A DNA stretch of 64,000 nt. Origin: Flavobacteriia bacterium. Lineage in GTDB: Bacteria; Bacteroidota; Bacteroidia; Flavobacteriales; Flavobacteriaceae. Positions 62,669-64,000 of this stretch are shown piece after piece; positions within the stretch are counted from its first letter, which is position 1; each line of letters opens with the position of its first letter. Location: NCBI GenBank assembly GCA_004293165.1, contig RDYL01000005.1, forward strand, positions 62,001 through 126,000, written 5' to 3'. Under the pieces are notes generated by a model that saw nothing but the letters and a program-made list of their open reading frames with translations, searched no databases and was not told the origin of the DNA. Position numbers and translations under genes: made by a program.

Positions 62669-62676
62669 TATTTTTG
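62669..62676 (+). promoter_or_regulatory. -7 promoter element of map
   Basis: TATTTTTG matches TAnnTTTG, 17 nt before the ATG at 62694. Confidence 0.55.
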
Positions 62677-62693
62677 TTGCGAAATTTTGTATT

Positions 62694-63512
62694 ATGATTG
62701 TACTTAAAACCCTTGAAGAAATAGAATTAATGCGCGAAAGTGCTTTAATTGTTTCTAAAACACTAGGAATGATTGCAAAGGAAATTAAACCTGGCGTTAC
62801 TACTTTGCATTTAGATAAATTAGCGGAAGATTTTCTTCGTTCGCACGGAGCAGAACCTGCATTTTTAGGAATGTATGGATTTCCAAACTCGCTTTGCATG
62901 AGTCCAAACACACAAGTAGTTCATGGTATTCCAAATAATGTTCCGTTGCAAGATGGCGATATTATTTCGGTAGATTGTGGTGCTTATAAAAATGGTTTTT
63001 ATGGCGATCATGCCTATACTTTTGAAGTAGGTGAAGTTGCCCCAGAAACAAAAAAATTATTACAAATTACCAAAGAATCTTTATACGTTGGTATTTGTGA
63101 AACTAAAGTGGGTAATCGTGTGGAAGATATTGGTCATGCCATTCAGCAATATTGCGAAAGTCATGGTTATGGGGTAGTTCGTGAATTATGTGGACACGGT
63201 TTAGGTCGAAAAATGCACGAAGATCCAGAAGTTCCTAACTATGGAAAACGTGGACGTGGAAAAAAACTAGTGAATGGAATGGTTATCGCAATCGAACCAA
63301 TGATTAATATGGGAACCAAAAACATCAAACAACATAAAGACGGATGGACGATTACTACTGCCGACGGAAAACCAAGCGCACATTTTGAACATGATGTTGC
63401 GATTATTGATGGAAAACCTGAATTGTTATCTACTTTTGCCTACATCTATGAAGCTTTAGGAATTGTTAGCAATGAAGAAGATGGATTAAGACAAAAACCA
63501 TTAGTATTATAA
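62694..63512 (+). CDS. map: Type I methionine aminopeptidase
   Basis: Removes N-terminal Met from nascent proteins. The 272-residue pita-bread enzyme has the metal ligands in place: D in ISVDCGAYKNGFYGDHAYTF (two Asp), H in CGHGLGRKMHEDPEVPNYG, E in IAIEPMINMG, E in FEHDVAI. Residue HGIP near the start of the site is conserved. Length is type I with no N-terminal extension. The following gene begins 17 bp downstream. Confidence 0.96.
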   Translation: MIVLKTLEEIELMRESALIVSKTLGMIAKEIKPGVTTLHLDKLAEDFLRSHGAEPAFLGMYGFPNSLCMSPNTQVVHGIPNNVPLQDGDIISVDCGAYKNGFYGDHAYTFEVGEVAPETKKLLQITKESLYVGICETKVGNRVEDIGHAIQQYCESHGYGVVRELCGHGLGRKMHEDPEVPNYGKRGRGKKLVNGMVIAIEPMINMGTKNIKQHKDGWTITTADGKPSAHFEHDVAIIDGKPELLSTFAYIYEALGIVSNEEDGLRQKPLVL

Positions 63513-63529
63513 TCTAACACATTTAATGT

Positions 63530-64000
63530 ATGAATTGTAAAACTTGTAATAATCCTTATGAAAACACCGCGCAATATTGTTCAAATTGTGGTGCTAAAAT
63601 TGTTGATGACAGACTTTCATTAAAAGGAACTTGGGAAGAATTTGTTGGTCCATTTTTTAGTTGGGATAATAATTTTTGGAGAACTTTCTTTGGTTTGTTT
63701 AAAAATCCAAAAGATGTATTAGAAGCCTATATTTCTGGCGCCAGAAAAAAATATTTCCAGCCTTTTTCATATATAATTTTATATGCTACAATAGCTGTTT
63801 TTTTCTATAAATTTTTTCCAATGGAAATAATAATGGATTATTCAGAAGGATTTACAAAAGGCTATAATTCTACAAATTCTTCAAGTAATGTTCCTAAAAT
63901 AGACATGAAAAGTTATATGGAAACACTTATGAGTTATTACAACTTTTTTGTGTTATTGTTAATACCTATATATGCTCTGACTAGTTATATTATATTCAAT
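63530..64000 (+). CDS. DUF3667-like membrane protein, 3' end cut by the window
   Basis: The frame from ATG 63530 stays open to base 64000 (157 codons). It starts with a zinc-ribbon-like C-x2-C-x10-C-x2-C (CKTC ... CSNC), then a segment LKGTWEEFVGPFFSWDNNFWRTFFGLFKNPKDVLEAYISGARKKY-type and membrane helices (YIILYATIAVFFY; FFVLLLIPIYALTSYII). This matches the DUF3667 layout known from Bacteroidota. The rest of the protein is outside the window. It follows map by 17 bp and may be co-transcribed. Confidence 0.75.
   Translation, partial: MNCKTCNNPYENTAQYCSNCGAKIVDDRLSLKGTWEEFVGPFFSWDNNFWRTFFGLFKNPKDVLEAYISGARKKYFQPFSYIILYATIAVFFYKFFPMEIIMDYSEGFTKGYNSTNSSSNVPKIDMKSYMETLMSYYNFFVLLLIPIYALTSYIIFN

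Overview
The window is an AT-rich chromosomal segment of a member of the Flavobacteriaceae (Bacteroidota), most likely Flavobacterium or a close relative. Supporting evidence: a 287-residue primary sigma factor without region 1.1; Bacteroidota-type promoters (-7 box TAnnTTTG, sometimes with a -33 TTTG) in front of many genes; the gliding motility genes gldB and gldC; a type IX secretion type B sorting domain on a 1200-residue secreted protein; MraY with the extra periplasmic segment typical of the phylum; and tRNA genes without encoded CCA. No phage, insertion sequence, CRISPR array or obvious island is visible. Almost everything is core genome.

Layout. 1-8.2 kb: 3' part of pnp, a small outer-membrane protein/lipoprotein pair, an HTH regulator, rpoD, rpe, a CBS-domain protein, an MtfA-like peptidase, tRNA-Arg(TCG) and a YqeY-like protein. 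8.3-24.2 kb (minus strand): a complete dcw cluster, transcribed mraZ-rsmH-ftsL-ftsI-murE-mraY-murD-ftsW-murG-murC-ftsQ-ftsA-ftsZ. It makes lipid II from the UDP-MurNAc stage and builds the divisome; murF and ddl are absent and must lie elsewhere. A four-copy TTACCAC operator, three copies at exact 10-bp spacing, precedes mraZ and looks like its autoregulatory MraZ site. 24.4-30.8 kb: an alpha/beta hydrolase, engB, gldC/gldB, nadE, a NarL-type response regulator and dnaG. 31-33.4 kb: an ECF sigma / anti-sigma / coiled-coil outer-membrane protein operon. 33.6-44.4 kb: a polyprenyl synthase, lipoprotein, rlmN, O-methyltransferase, a degenerate GT51-like protein, PAP2, tatA, an M1 peptidase operon with two carboxypeptidase-like-domain paralogues, pepE and two identical tRNA-Gly(TCC). 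44.6-51.7 kb: GNAT, two convergent L,D-transpeptidases, a DUF5916-type protein, gpmI and a 53-residue collagen-like lipoprotein. 51.8-56.9 kb: a translationally coupled TetR-ABC-HlyD-TolC export operon. 57-64 kb: the T9SS-exported giant, an RRM protein, an acetyl-CoA hydrolase/transferase, map, and the start of a DUF3667-like protein cut by the window end.

The most unusual signal is outside the genes. At least eight intergenic sites, and one site inside the anti-sigma gene, carry short degenerate tandem 'words', almost always 7 nt long (8 nt at one site). Each site has its own word, and the words are often arranged as two inverted arms able to form long hairpins. The architecture is shared while the sequence is private to each locus, which resembles the heptanucleotide STRR repeats of cyanobacteria but which I do not recognise as a described family in this phylum. 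A second small family (ACCTnnnAGGTTTnnAAAACCT) occurs twice as hairpins. The heptad array inside the anti-sigma gene could in principle act as a frameshift switch.

Limits: no searches were run. Family names rest on motifs and context read by eye, promoter and terminator calls on pattern matching, and small lineage-specific proteins remain unassigned.
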